Shown here in pieces: positions 33,213 through 41,801 of a DNA stretch of 64,000 bases. The DNA comes from Arthrobacter sp. ISL-65 (GTDB lineage Bacteria; Actinomycetota; Actinomycetes; Actinomycetales; Micrococcaceae). The notes under the pieces were generated by a model. That model ran no database searches and was not told the DNA's origin. It worked only from the letters and a program-made list of their open reading frames with translations. Location of the stretch: the NCBI RefSeq assembly GCF_018613795.1, contig NZ_JAGGPN010000005.1, forward strand, positions 53,176 through 117,175, read 5' to 3'. The number at the start of each line of letters is the position of its first letter. Within the stretch, counting starts at the first letter, position 1. The position numbers and the translations under genes were made by a program.

Positions 33213-33458
33213 TTAGGCCGCGATGTCCTCGTGTGTTTCACCGAAGGGAACAGACTCGTCGAGGGCCACCGTGTAACGGCCTGGCTCGAGGCGCGTGACC
33301 TTGATGCCGCAGGTGCCTTCCTGGGCGGCCGTTTCAATCAGCGTCTCCACCGCGCTTTCCAGGCCGTCGTGGACCTGGGCGGCACTCGTGAATGCCAGGT
33401 GGATGGACCGGGCATCCGCAGAGGGAGATGCGCTCGTAGGAGCGGTTGGGCGCTCCAT
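33213..33458 (-). CDS. Small hypothetical protein
   Basis: An 81-residue soluble protein with an alternating pattern suggesting an alpha/beta domain: RSIHLAFTSAAQVHDGLESAVETL, then GTCGIKVTRLEPGRYTVALDE. No family recognised. ATG 33458 gives the compact domain; 26 more residues are in frame upstream. It ends at a shared bidirectional terminator. The 263 bp upstream, to the antiporter gene, hold a GACAAC/GTTGTC inverted repeat near 33558-33582. Confidence 0.55.
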   Translation of the reverse strand: MERPTAPTSASPSADARSIHLAFTSAAQVHDGLESAVETLIETAAQEGTCGIKVTRLEPGRYTVALDESVPFGETHEDIAA

Positions 33459-33721
33459 GGTTGCTGTGCTCAATGTACTGACTTTCTGTGGTTCTTGCCG
33501 GGGGGCAGTAGACCATTCTACCGGGAATCGGCGCAAAGGTAAGATGACTGTCGTTTGACAACGGTATTGACGGTAGTTGTCTCATCAACCATTCTTTAGG
33601 CGATGGCGCCGGTACAGAGCCCCTTCGCATCCGCCGAAAGCCCCACCCCGAAAGCCCACCACGGGCGCTCCGACCGCTAGTGTTGGTCAGGTCTGAGAGG
33701 CCGACGGCGCAGGAGGCGACC

Positions 33722-35026
33722 GTGTTTGAAGGTGCCAGCATCATGTTCGCCGCGGCGGGCGTAGCCGTCTTTGTTGCCGCCATCCTGCCCAAGGCGCTGC
33801 GCAATGCTCCGATCTCCATGCCCATGGTGTTCCTGGGCGCCGGCGCGGCCGCCTTCGGCCTGCTTCCAAACCTTCCGGACCCCAACCCGGTCCAGCACCC
33901 CGAGCTGACGTTGCATCTGACCGAGATCTGCGTGATCATCTCGCTGATGGGAGCCGGGCTGGCGCTCGACCGTCCGGTCGGGCGGCGGAACTGGTCAACC
34001 ACCTGGCGGATGCTCGGCATTGCCATGCCCCTGTGCATGCTGGGCCTGACGCTCCTGGGACTCTGGCTGCTGGGCCTGGGACTCGCCGCCGCGCTCCTCG
34101 TGGCCGCCGCACTGGCACCCACCGATCCGGTCCTGGCATCCGAGGTCCAGGTGGGTGAGCCCGCCGACGAGGAGGAGGGCACCGACCAGGAGGACGAGGT
34201 CAGGTTTTCCCTGACCTCGGAGGCGGGACTGAATGACGGGCTCGCCTTTCCCTTTGTATACCTGGCCATTGCCATGAGCCTTGTGGGGACGGCGCCGTCG
34301 GCCTGGTTTCCGGAGTGGTTCGGCGTGGACGTCCTGTGGCGCATCGGAATCGGCGTGCTGCTGGGCTACGGCACGGGCAAGGCGCTGGCCCGGCTTTTCT
34401 TCTCCGCCCGGCACGACAGCATCCGGCTGTCCAACCACTCCGAGGGTTTCGTAGCGCTGGCCGCGACCTTCCTGGCATACGGCGTCACCGAGATGATCGA
34501 GGGCTACGGCTTCATCGCGGTGTTCGTCTGTGCGGTGACTATCAGGGCTGCGGAACGCACCCACGGTTACCACCGCATTCTTCACTCCTACGTGGAACAA
34601 CTCGAGCGGCTGATGACAGTGGTCATCCTGGTCCTCCTGGGCGGAGCGATCGCGCGGGGCCTGCTGGCCGGCGTCGGCTGGGCCGAAGTGGGCGTTGCGC
34701 TGGCCTTCCTGGTCCTGGTTCGTCCGCTGTCCGGCTGGCTGGCACTGGCCCGCGGCAAGACCGGTCCCCGGGAACGGATCGCCATTTCCTTCTTCGGCAT
34801 CCGTGGCATCGGGTCCCTGTATTACCTTGCCTACGCTCTGGGCCAGGGCGGCTTCGGGGAACGGGCGGAGTACCTGTGGAGCATCATCGGACTCGTCGTG
34901 GCCATGTCCGTGGTGCTGCACGGCGCCACCACGGCGCCGGTCATGAAGCGCCTGGACCGGCTGCGCGAACGAAGGGCCGCCGAGAAATTCGGCGACGAGG
35001 GAAAGGCGCCGCACACGCCGGTCTGA
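33722..35026 (+). CDS. Cation:proton antiporter (NhaP-like, CPA1)
   Basis: A 434-residue polytopic membrane protein. Family features are the glycine-rich GLAFPFVYLAIAMSL preceded by SEAGLND, LAPTDPVLASEVQVGEP in helix 5 (the ATDP-like ion site), and EGFVALAATFLAYGVTE. An acidic loop of about 15 residues with Glu and Asp follows ASEVQVGEP. It would exchange Na+ or K+ for protons across the membrane. GTG 33722 is set by AGGAGG six bases upstream. Neighbours do not indicate the ion. Confidence 0.88.
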   Translation: MFEGASIMFAAAGVAVFVAAILPKALRNAPISMPMVFLGAGAAAFGLLPNLPDPNPVQHPELTLHLTEICVIISLMGAGLALDRPVGRRNWSTTWRMLGIAMPLCMLGLTLLGLWLLGLGLAAALLVAAALAPTDPVLASEVQVGEPADEEEGTDQEDEVRFSLTSEAGLNDGLAFPFVYLAIAMSLVGTAPSAWFPEWFGVDVLWRIGIGVLLGYGTGKALARLFFSARHDSIRLSNHSEGFVALAATFLAYGVTEMIEGYGFIAVFVCAVTIRAAERTHGYHRILHSYVEQLERLMTVVILVLLGGAIARGLLAGVGWAEVGVALAFLVLVRPLSGWLALARGKTGPRERIAISFFGIRGIGSLYYLAYALGQGGFGERAEYLWSIIGLVVAMSVVLHGATTAPVMKRLDRLRERRAAEKFGDEGKAPHTPV

Positions 35027-35097
35027 CCCTGCGGAGCACTGATCAGGCCAGCGGCGAATATTCTGCATTCAATCCCATCGTGTGGTGAGCTTGGATC

Positions 35098-37317
35098 ATG
35101 GCAGGCAAAAGGTTGATATCCCGTATGGCTCTCGGCCTGGCAAAGTTGCTGGGGTTCGTGATTGTCAGCTGCCTCTGCGGGGTCCTCGCGGCCAGCTTCC
35201 TGGTCCCCGGAGCCGCCCTCGCCGGCACCTCGGTCAGCCGGTCGATTTCCTACTTCAACAGCCTGCCCACCGAACTCGCGGTGCCCGCACCGTCGCAGAC
35301 CGCCCGCATGCTGACGGCGGACGGCAAACTCATCGCCACGTTCTATTCCGAGAACCGCGTCCGCGTGCCCCTGAAGCAGATGTCCCCGTTCATCCGGAAG
35401 GCCGCCGTCGCCATCGAGGACAGCCGCTTTTATGAACACAGCGGCGTCGACACACAGGGCATCCTGCGCGCGCTGACCAGCAACCTGACCCACGGCGACC
35501 GGCAGGGCGCCTCCACCCTCACCCAGCAGTACGTCACCAACATTGTGAACGAATCCCTGATTTCCGAGGGCCGTGAGGATCAGGTGGTCCTCAGCGGGCA
35601 AAAGAGCATGGGGGACAAGCTGCGCGAGATGCGGCTCGCCATGGCACTGGAAAAGAAGTTCACCAAGGACCAGATCCTCGAGGGCTACCTCAACATCGTC
35701 TTCTTCAACCGCAGCGCCTACGGCATTGAGGCGGCGTCCCAGTATTTCTTCAGCGTTCCGGCCAGCAAGCTGACCCTGCCCCAGTCGGCGCTGCTCGCGG
35801 GCCTGGTCAACAGCCCCAGCTTCTACGATCCCGTCACCAACCCCAAAAACTCGCTGACACGCCGCAACCAGGTCCTCGGCGAAATGCTCAAGCAGAAGAT
35901 GATCTCCAAGAAGGAGCATGACGCCGCTGTGGCCTCCGGCGTCGGTTTGAAGGTGAAGCCCTCGCGGCAGGGCTGCGCTGCTGCCACCATGGCCCCGTAC
36001 TTCTGTGACTATGTGACCCGGCTCTTCCTCAACAACCCGGCCTACGGTGCGGACACTGAGGCGCGCGAAAAACGGCTCCTCCGCGGCGGGCTGACCCTCA
36101 CCACCACTCTGGACAGCCGGCTGCAGGCCAAGGCCCAGGCGCAGGTGAACGCCACCGCCGGCGCCAATCCGGACAGGTGGGGCGCCTCGCTGGTCACGGT
36201 CCAGCCGGGCACCGGCCGGGTCCTGGCGATGGCGCAGAACACGGTATACCTGCCCGGGCCCGGAAAGTTCGACACCCAGCTGAACTTCAACGTGGACGCC
36301 AAGGACGCGAACGGCAACGATCTCAACGGCGCCGGCGGGTTCCAGCCAGGCTCCACCATGAAGCCCTTCACCTTCGCCGAGTGGCTGCACCAGGGCAAGA
36401 CCATGACCGCGGTGGTGGACGCCTCAAAGCGCGAGTACCCGCTGGGCTTCGGCTGGCGGTCCTCCTGCGGCAAGGTGGCGGGCGGCTACAGCACGAAGCA
36501 GCGCAGGGCAGGACTCGACACGGCTGACGACCTGCAGAACGCCTCGGAGGGCTACTACCGCAAGATGCCGGCCGACTACGGGCTCTACAACTCCATCAAC
36601 ACGGCCACCTTCGCCGAGGCCGCGCAGCTGGACTTCTGCGGGATACAGAAGATGGTCAACGCCGTCGGGCTCCGCAGCGGGCTGGACGGGACGCCAGTGA
36701 ACATGCACCAGCTGGGCAACCTCCTGGGCGGCACCGGGGTGGCGCCCTTGACCATGGCCAACGCCTTTGCCACCTTCGCCGCCGACGGCCGGTACTGCGT
36801 GCCGGTGGCCCTGGCCGGGGTGGCGGACATGGCGGGCAAGAAACTTCCGGCCGAGGCCCAGGAATGCAGCGAAACAATGGACAAGAACGTGGTCCGCGGC
36901 GTGAACAAGGCGCTCCAGGACATGCTCAACAAGGGCTCCGGCATTTACATCAACCCCAAGGTGCAGAAGACTGTGCCGGTGGCGGCGAAAACGGGCACCA
37001 ACAACAGCAACGGCGCCACCTGGGTGCTGGGCTACACCACCGGCCTGGCGACCGCCTCGTTCTTCGGGGACGCCCTGGAGGGCCAGCAGCGACCTGGCCG
37101 GAATCTCACTGTCAACGGCAAGCACTACGATCGCATTGACGGCTACATGGTCGCGGGCCCGCAGTGGGCGAACTACATGCTCCAGGTGGTGCGGCTCTAT
37201 CCGGCGGCCGCCTTCCCCAAACCGCCGGCGTCGATCGTCAGCAAGCCCGCGGCCAAGCCCAAGGCGCCCGCCCGGCCAACCCCGAAGCCGCCGGCCAAGC
37301 CCAAGCCCAAGAATTAG
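35098..37317 (+). CDS. Class A penicillin-binding protein (transglycosylase/transpeptidase)
   Basis: A 739-residue bifunctional cell-wall synthase. An N-terminal membrane anchor (residues about 12-45) is followed by the GT51 glycosyltransferase domain: AIEDSRFYEHSGVD with catalytic Glu107, then GASTLTQQYV. The transpeptidase domain has the active-site S419TMK, SIN near residue 500 and K631TGT. It polymerises lipid II and crosslinks peptidoglycan outside the membrane. The tail of about 25 residues is Pro/Lys/Ala-rich, suited to binding the wall. ATG 35098; spacing to the upstream antiporter gene is 71 bp and co-transcription is uncertain. Confidence 0.93.
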   Translation: MAGKRLISRMALGLAKLLGFVIVSCLCGVLAASFLVPGAALAGTSVSRSISYFNSLPTELAVPAPSQTARMLTADGKLIATFYSENRVRVPLKQMSPFIRKAAVAIEDSRFYEHSGVDTQGILRALTSNLTHGDRQGASTLTQQYVTNIVNESLISEGREDQVVLSGQKSMGDKLREMRLAMALEKKFTKDQILEGYLNIVFFNRSAYGIEAASQYFFSVPASKLTLPQSALLAGLVNSPSFYDPVTNPKNSLTRRNQVLGEMLKQKMISKKEHDAAVASGVGLKVKPSRQGCAAATMAPYFCDYVTRLFLNNPAYGADTEAREKRLLRGGLTLTTTLDSRLQAKAQAQVNATAGANPDRWGASLVTVQPGTGRVLAMAQNTVYLPGPGKFDTQLNFNVDAKDANGNDLNGAGGFQPGSTMKPFTFAEWLHQGKTMTAVVDASKREYPLGFGWRSSCGKVAGGYSTKQRRAGLDTADDLQNASEGYYRKMPADYGLYNSINTATFAEAAQLDFCGIQKMVNAVGLRSGLDGTPVNMHQLGNLLGGTGVAPLTMANAFATFAADGRYCVPVALAGVADMAGKKLPAEAQECSETMDKNVVRGVNKALQDMLNKGSGIYINPKVQKTVPVAAKTGTNNSNGATWVLGYTTGLATASFFGDALEGQQRPGRNLTVNGKHYDRIDGYMVAGPQWANYMLQVVRLYPAAAFPKPPASIVSKPAAKPKAPARPTPKPPAKPKPKN

Positions 37318-37353
37318 CCGGGCCCCGGATTAGCCGGGCGGACAAGCAGCTGC

Positions 37354-38334
37354 TTAGCCCAGCAGGATGCTGACCAGCCGCGCGGCTACCCGGGCCGTCC
37401 GGTTGTCGATGTCGAAGGCCGGGTTCAGCTCGGCGATGTCCGCATGCAGCAGCTTGCCGCTGGCCACCACCTGGCGGCAGACGGCACTGATCACCGGCAG
37501 CGGAACGCCGTATGCGGCCGGGGCGCTGACTCCGGGAGCCACCGCCGCCGGCAGCACGTCAAGGTCGATGGTCAGGTACAGGACATCGATCCCGCTGAGG
37601 AAATCCGCCACAAAGGCCTCCGTGGCCCCGGCGGTGCAGTCCTCATCCAGCAGATACTTCACCCCCAGCTCCTCGGCGGTGCTGAACAGCGCCCGTGTGT
37701 TGTTGGGTTCGGAAATTCCGACGACGGCGTACTTCAGTTCGCGCCCTGCGGCCGCTTCCGCACGGGCCATCTGGAGGAACGGCGTGCCCGAACTGGGGGC
37801 GGCCTCGTCCCTGAGGTCGAAGTGGGCGTCAAGGTTGAGCACGCCCAGCCGCTGGCCATCGCGGACCGCCCGGGACCCTGCCACGCCTAGGTAGCTCGCG
37901 TACGCGGTTTCGTGGCCGCCGCCCAGCAGCAAGGTGAGGTGGCCGCCGTCGAGCAGCGCGGACACGGCAAGGCCCGCGCGGGCCTGGCCGGCCTCCAGCT
38001 CGCCGTCGCGGACCACCACGTCGCCGGCGTCCGCGGCGGGCCGCTCCGAGTGGTAGGCCAGAGGCCCCAGCGCACCGCGGATGGCCGCAGGGGCGGCTGC
38101 GGCTCCGGTCCTGCCCTTGTTCCGGCGCACGCCCTCATCGCTGCAGAAGCCGAGGATCACGGCAGGGCGCTGTTTAGGGGCCGAGGCGTTGGGGGCGGGG
38201 GTGTTCGGTGCGGCAGTGTTAACGGTGGCCGGGGCCACGGCCTGCCACCACCGCCGGTGGGCTTCGCCGTCGCCGTCGTAACGGCCTGTCCAGGGGCGGG
38301 GTTCAGCGTCAACAGAGAGCGCGGGAAAGTCCAT
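37354..38334 (-). CDS. hutG: Formimidoylglutamase (arginase family)
   Basis: A 326-residue ureohydrolase-fold enzyme. Manganese ligands are in GGGHET (about 138-143), LDAHFDLR (about 165-172) and TIDLDVLP (about 254-261). The N-terminus WTGRYDGD resembles HutG, which splits formimidoyl-glutamate to glutamate and formamide. A copy of the hut operator palindrome lies 54 bp upstream, strongly supporting HutG over agmatinase. The linker near residues 38-53 contains three PN(x)AP-like 15-bp repeats. ATG 38334. Confidence 0.87.
   Translation of the reverse strand: MDFPALSVDAEPRPWTGRYDGDGEAHRRWWQAVAPATVNTAAPNTPAPNASAPKQRPAVILGFCSDEGVRRNKGRTGAAAAPAAIRGALGPLAYHSERPAADAGDVVVRDGELEAGQARAGLAVSALLDGGHLTLLLGGGHETAYASYLGVAGSRAVRDGQRLGVLNLDAHFDLRDEAAPSSGTPFLQMARAEAAAGRELKYAVVGISEPNNTRALFSTAEELGVKYLLDEDCTAGATEAFVADFLSGIDVLYLTIDLDVLPAAVAPGVSAPAAYGVPLPVISAVCRQVVASGKLLHADIAELNPAFDIDNRTARVAARLVSILLG
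38176..38220 (-). repeat. Three in-frame 15-bp tandem repeats in hutG
   Basis: Units 38176-38190, 38191-38205 and 38206-38220 encode NTAAP, NTPAP and NASAP in reading order. They extend a loop just before the first conserved beta strand. Confidence 0.82.
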
Positions 38335-38387
38335 GCTTCCAGCTCACCGCACGGACACAGCGAAAGCCAGCAGCGCCGCCGTCGTGA

Positions 38388-38405
38388 TGTCTGAAATACC
38401 GGAAC
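38388..38405. promoter_or_regulatory. Putative IclR-type operator 4, upstream of hutG
   Basis: TGTCTGAAATACCGGAAC matches the consensus TGTCTGGAATACCGGACA at 15 of 18 positions and ends 54 bp from the hutG start. Over 9 kb from the other copies, it ties hutG to the same regulator. Confidence 0.65.
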
Positions 38406-38416
38406 TCGCTTAAGCG

Positions 38417-38484
38417 CGAGATGGCACTTCGCGGCAGTGTCACTGGGGAACACTGCCGCCAAATGCCATCTCGGGGGGGGGGGG
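38417..38484. repeat. Long imperfect hairpin followed by a 12-G homopolymer
   Basis: CGAGATGGCA and CGGCAGTGT on the left pair with ACACTGCCG and TGCCATCTCG on the right, with a 5x5 internal loop (38417-38473). It is followed directly by 12 consecutive G (38473-38484). It lies just past the purine permease stop, so it may end that transcript, and just upstream of the hutG operator. The shape suggests a dispersed extragenic palindrome. Confidence 0.75.
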
Positions 38485-38501
38485 CGCGGAAGCGGGGGCT
38501 G

Positions 38502-39941
38502 CTACATGCCGAGTCCCTGTTCGATCGGGCCAATGGCGAAGAACAGAACGAAGGCTGCCGCGACGGCCCACATCAGCGGGTGCACTTCGCGGGCGCGGCC
38601 CTGGAAGGTGCGGATGAGGACGTAGGAGATGAAGCCGGCGCCCAGGCCGTTGGCGATCGAATAGGTGAAGGGCATCAGCGTGAACGTGAGGAAGGCGGGC
38701 AGGGCGATGCCCCAGTCCTGCCAGTGGATCTTGCTGATCTGGGCCACCATCATGAAGCCGACCACTACCAAAGCCGGGGCCACGGCCTCGAACGGCACCA
38801 GGTTGATCAGCGGGGTGAAGAACATGGCCACCAGGAACAGCAGGCCGGTCACGATCGAGGCCAGGCCCGTCCGCGCGCCCTCGCCGATGCCGGCGCCGGA
38901 TTCGACAAAGATCTGGTTGGAGGACACGGAGGCGCCGCCGCCGACGATGGCGCCGAGGGCGTCCACCTGCAGCACGCGGTCAACGTTGGGGATGTTGCCG
39001 TCCTTGTCCACGGTTCCGGCCTCGTTGGCCAGGCCCACCATGGTGCCTATCGCGTCGAAGAAGATGCTGAGCAGGATCACGAACGCGAGCAGCGCCGCTG
39101 CCACGACACCCAGATGGCCGAAGGCGCCAATCGGGTTGGCCTTGCCGATCAGGGAGAGATCGGGGGCTGACCATTCGGTGAACTTGGGGGCAACCAGGGA
39201 CCAGCCCTGCGGGTTGAAGTTCTTGCCGTCGAAGCTGGGTCCGATGTGCAGCGTGAACTCAAGGATGACGGCCAGGATGGTGGAGGCGACGATGCCGATC
39301 AGGATGGCACCCTTGACGTTGCGCACCAGCAGGGCGATGGTCAGGATCAGGCCGAAGACGAACACCAGGGTTGGCCACCCCAGGAGCTTGCCGTCAAAGC
39401 CTAGGCCCACCGGAACGGTGGTCCCGGCCGCGTCCGGAACGCGCCGGACGAAGCCGGCGTTGACCAGGCCAATGAGGGCGATGAACAGGCCGATGCCAAC
39501 CACGATTGCGGTCTTGAGACCGTCCGGAACAGCCCGGAACACGGCGGTCCGAAATCCGGTAAGGACCAGGATCATCATGGTGACGCCGGAGAGGACCACC
39601 AGGCCCATCATGTCCGGCCAGGTCAGACCCGGGTTGGTGGCCACTGTCACGGCCACGAAGGCGTTGACGCCCAGGCCCGTGGCCATGGCAAACGGGTGCT
39701 TGGCCCACGCGCCCATGAGGATGGTCAGGATGCCGGCAACAAAGGCGGTGACCGCAGCAACGGCCTGGAAACCGAGTGTGGCGCCGGAGGAGTCCGCAAC
39801 GGACAGGATCAGGGGGTTCAGCACCACGATGTAGCTCATGGCGAAGAAGGTGGCAAAACCGCCCCGGATCTCGCGGGAGAGGTTGGACCCCCGTTCGGAT
39901 ATCTTGAAGTACCGGTCCAGTGCAGAGCCCTGCTTGAGCAT
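38502..39941 (-). CDS. NCS2 family purine permease (AzgA-like)
   Basis: A 479-residue transporter with 12 or more hydrophobic segments. The start LDRYFKISERGSN and FATFFAMSYIVVLNPLIL are typical of AzgA-type adenine/guanine/hypoxanthine permeases; the second substrate motif GAGARTG-like reads GAGIGEGARTGLASIVTG near residue 355. It imports purine bases with protons. ATG 39941 has GGAGGA immediately upstream; the long in-frame extension before it is not protein-like. It is divergent from copC. Confidence 0.9.
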   Translation of the reverse strand: MLKQGSALDRYFKISERGSNLSREIRGGFATFFAMSYIVVLNPLILSVADSSGATLGFQAVAAVTAFVAGILTILMGAWAKHPFAMATGLGVNAFVAVTVATNPGLTWPDMMGLVVLSGVTMMILVLTGFRTAVFRAVPDGLKTAIVVGIGLFIALIGLVNAGFVRRVPDAAGTTVPVGLGFDGKLLGWPTLVFVFGLILTIALLVRNVKGAILIGIVASTILAVILEFTLHIGPSFDGKNFNPQGWSLVAPKFTEWSAPDLSLIGKANPIGAFGHLGVVAAALLAFVILLSIFFDAIGTMVGLANEAGTVDKDGNIPNVDRVLQVDALGAIVGGGASVSSNQIFVESGAGIGEGARTGLASIVTGLLFLVAMFFTPLINLVPFEAVAPALVVVGFMMVAQISKIHWQDWGIALPAFLTFTLMPFTYSIANGLGAGFISYVLIRTFQGRAREVHPLMWAVAAAFVLFFAIGPIEQGLGM

Positions 39942-40053
39942 TAGTCCTCCGGTGAGAGTGTGGGGGGTTGCTTGAATCCTAGTAGGTTGCCGGATGCCGT
40001 CCCAGCAAATTCGCCTAGTCTGTAAGGAAGTCAACACTAGGAGTAGTCCGCCC

Positions 40054-40644
40054 ATGCGTTTCACCCGCCAGCTGCTGTCCGCCCTCCTTGGTGGGCTCAC
40101 GCTCGTCGCCCTGCTCCTTACGGCGGGTCCCGCTTCCGCACACGACGCCGCCGAATCCAGCAGCCCGGCCGACGGCGCCACCGTGGCGGCAGCGCCCGCC
40201 AAAGTCTCGATAACCTTCAACAACACCCCGCTGGGGCTCGGTTCCCAGGTCAAGGTGACGGATGCCGCCGGAGCCGACTGGGCTGACGGCAAGGTGGAGA
40301 TCGTGGACAACGTCGCCACGCAGAACCTGCGGGAAGGTGCGCCTGCCGGGAAGTATTCGGTCGTGTGGCGGGTGGCGAGCTCGGACTCTCATCCGATCGA
40401 GGGGACGTTCTCCTTTACTGCCGCGGCGGCTGCAGCGGGGGCAACGGCGGCGCCGGTTCCGACCGTCGGTACGCCGCAGCCGGGGGCAACCCAGGCAACG
40501 GGGACAACCCCGAATTCCTCGGAACCTTTCCCGTGGAGCATCGTGGTGTTCGCAGCCGTGGCCCTCGGCCTGCTCATCACCCTGGGTGTGCTGGCCCGCC
40601 GGCGGCTCGGCGTCAGTGACGAGCCTGACGGCGACGGGAACTAA
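40054..40644 (+). CDS. CopC-domain copper resistance protein
   Basis: A 196-residue secreted, membrane-anchored protein. Signal peptide residues 1-29 end at ASA, leaving His30 as the mature N-terminus, the expected Cu(II) ligand of CopC. The immunoglobulin-like CopC domain runs to about residue 125 with SDSHPIEGTFSF. A Thr/Pro/Ala-rich linker and a C-terminal transmembrane helix (FPWSIVVFAAVALGLLITLG) follow. It probably handles copper at the cell surface. No copD-like gene is adjacent. ATG 40054; AGGAG is 12 bases upstream, a long spacing. Confidence 0.88.
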   Translation: MRFTRQLLSALLGGLTLVALLLTAGPASAHDAAESSSPADGATVAAAPAKVSITFNNTPLGLGSQVKVTDAAGADWADGKVEIVDNVATQNLREGAPAGKYSVVWRVASSDSHPIEGTFSFTAAAAAAGATAAPVPTVGTPQPGATQATGTTPNSSEPFPWSIVVFAAVALGLLITLGVLARRRLGVSDEPDGDGN

Positions 40645-40648
40645 CGAC

Positions 40649-40712
40649 CGCTTCAGACAGCCGTGGCTTCGGAGAGCCCCGGCTTCAGAGAGCCCCGGCT
40701 TCAGAGAGCCCC
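40649..40712. repeat. Four tandem 16-bp units across the 3' end of two convergent genes
   Basis: Units 40649-40664, 40665-40680, 40681-40696 and 40697-40712; the last two are identical (GGCTTCAGAGAGCCCC). Each can fold as a small GGCT/AGCC hairpin, so the array could also act in termination. It begins five bases after the copC stop and includes the stop of the convergent gene. Confidence 0.92.
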
Positions 40713-41342
40713 GGCGGGCAGCGCCGGGAAACTTCCGGTCAGCACCGACGGCACGCTGTCCGGGTAGACCTTCGCCGAGATGGCCTGGCCCACCACCTTG
40801 GCCTGGCGCAGGACTTCCTTCGGCGTGGGCGTGATGAGCTCGCCGACGCCCACCAGGTAAATGCCGATGGCGCGCATGGCCGCGACGAGGTTGGCTCCAA
40901 TGGAGATGCCGAGGTCCGTGAGCATGCGCCGCAGCTGGCTGTGGGCACAGCGCGTGAGCACGATGTGGTCGGCCAGCAGCACGCCGTCCGGGGTATGCAC
41001 GGCCCAGCGATGCAGCGAGGCCTCCGCCCCCGGACCCATCTTGTCGAGCAACACGGCAGACGTATCGCTGCGGATGTCCAGCTGGTGGCTTGACGCGTAG
41101 TTGCGCAGGTGCCGGAGGATTTCGTTCCGCTCCTGGAGCGACGCCGCCTCGGCATCGTCGCAACGCTGCGGTGCGGATTTCTGGGACGGCTGGCCGCCCC
41201 TCGGGGATTCCAGCCTGCTGACGGTGATTGAATCAACGCCCCGGCGCCGGAGTTCCGTGGCGATTGCCAAACCGGGAAGTCCGGTGCCGATGACCACAGT
41301 GGTGGTCCGTTCTGCGCCGCTGAGACCAGGCATGCGTGACAC
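40701..41342 (-). CDS. FAD/NAD(P)-binding oxidoreductase-like protein, short
   Basis: A 213-residue protein with an N-terminal dinucleotide-binding motif VVIGTGLPGLAIATELRRRG, as in flavin monooxygenases. Full-length family members are about twice as long, and the second nucleotide domain is absent, so activity is doubtful; it may be a remnant or a specialised short form. GTG 41342 is preferred because GGAGG lies 7-8 bases upstream; ATG 41426 would add 28 residues but lacks a site. The C-terminus ends within the 16-bp repeat array. Confidence 0.55.
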   Translation of the reverse strand: MSRMPGLSGAERTTTVVIGTGLPGLAIATELRRRGVDSITVSRLESPRGGQPSQKSAPQRCDDAEAASLQERNEILRHLRNYASSHQLDIRSDTSAVLLDKMGPGAEASLHRWAVHTPDGVLLADHIVLTRCAHSQLRRMLTDLGISIGANLVAAMRAIGIYLVGVGELITPTPKEVLRQAKVVGQAISAKVYPDSVPSVLTGSFPALPAGAL

Positions 41343-41801
41343 TACAACTTCCTCCTCGAGAATTTCGAAGCGCAGGGCATCATTGCCGTGCACCGTCCAC
41401 TGCCCCAGTAAGCAGACACCAGCCATCTACGGATGTGCAGTGGAGCACAATCCGGATCGATAGTGCCTCGACATTACAGAATTTTTTGGTCGCTGGATAC
41501 CCCACCCGAAACATTGGCTTGCAGGGCTTTGCACGGCGTTACCAGCGCACCCCGAGCAGTGCCGATAGGGCACTCGGAGCCGTGCCGGAAGAGCACTCGG
41601 AACGGGCAAGAATCAGCCTTCCGAAAGGACCCGAAAAGCCGCGTGGGGCCCGCTTGCTAAGAGATCGCGGACCGAGAATAGTTGGACTTAAGTGCAGGCT
41701 GTACGTAACCGGGAACCGGACGGCCTGCCGGTGCCGGCTAGACAGGCTGCTTCTGGCAGAATAGCCGCATCATCAGGCAGTATCGCGAGGAGGCGGACCA
41801 A
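41343..41801. other. 459-bp intergenic region with hairpin and DevR-like site
   Basis: No gene is supported. It holds a hairpin AGTGCC-gatag-GGCACT at 41558-41574 beside a repeated GCACTCGGA, an AT-rich run near 41478-41490 (possible promoter for the minus-strand gene), and the palindrome at 41683. It contains the promoter of the universal stress protein gene. Confidence 0.6.
41683..41696. promoter_or_regulatory. DevR/DosR-like box upstream of universal stress gene
   Basis: TGGACTTAAGTGCA resembles the DevR/DosR consensus core GGGACTTAAGTCCC (recalled), with ACTTAAGT as an exact palindromic centre. It is about 105 bp before a tandem-UspA gene followed by a PEP-utilising enzyme, both typical of dormancy-type regulons. 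No DevRS genes are in the window. Confidence 0.4.
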
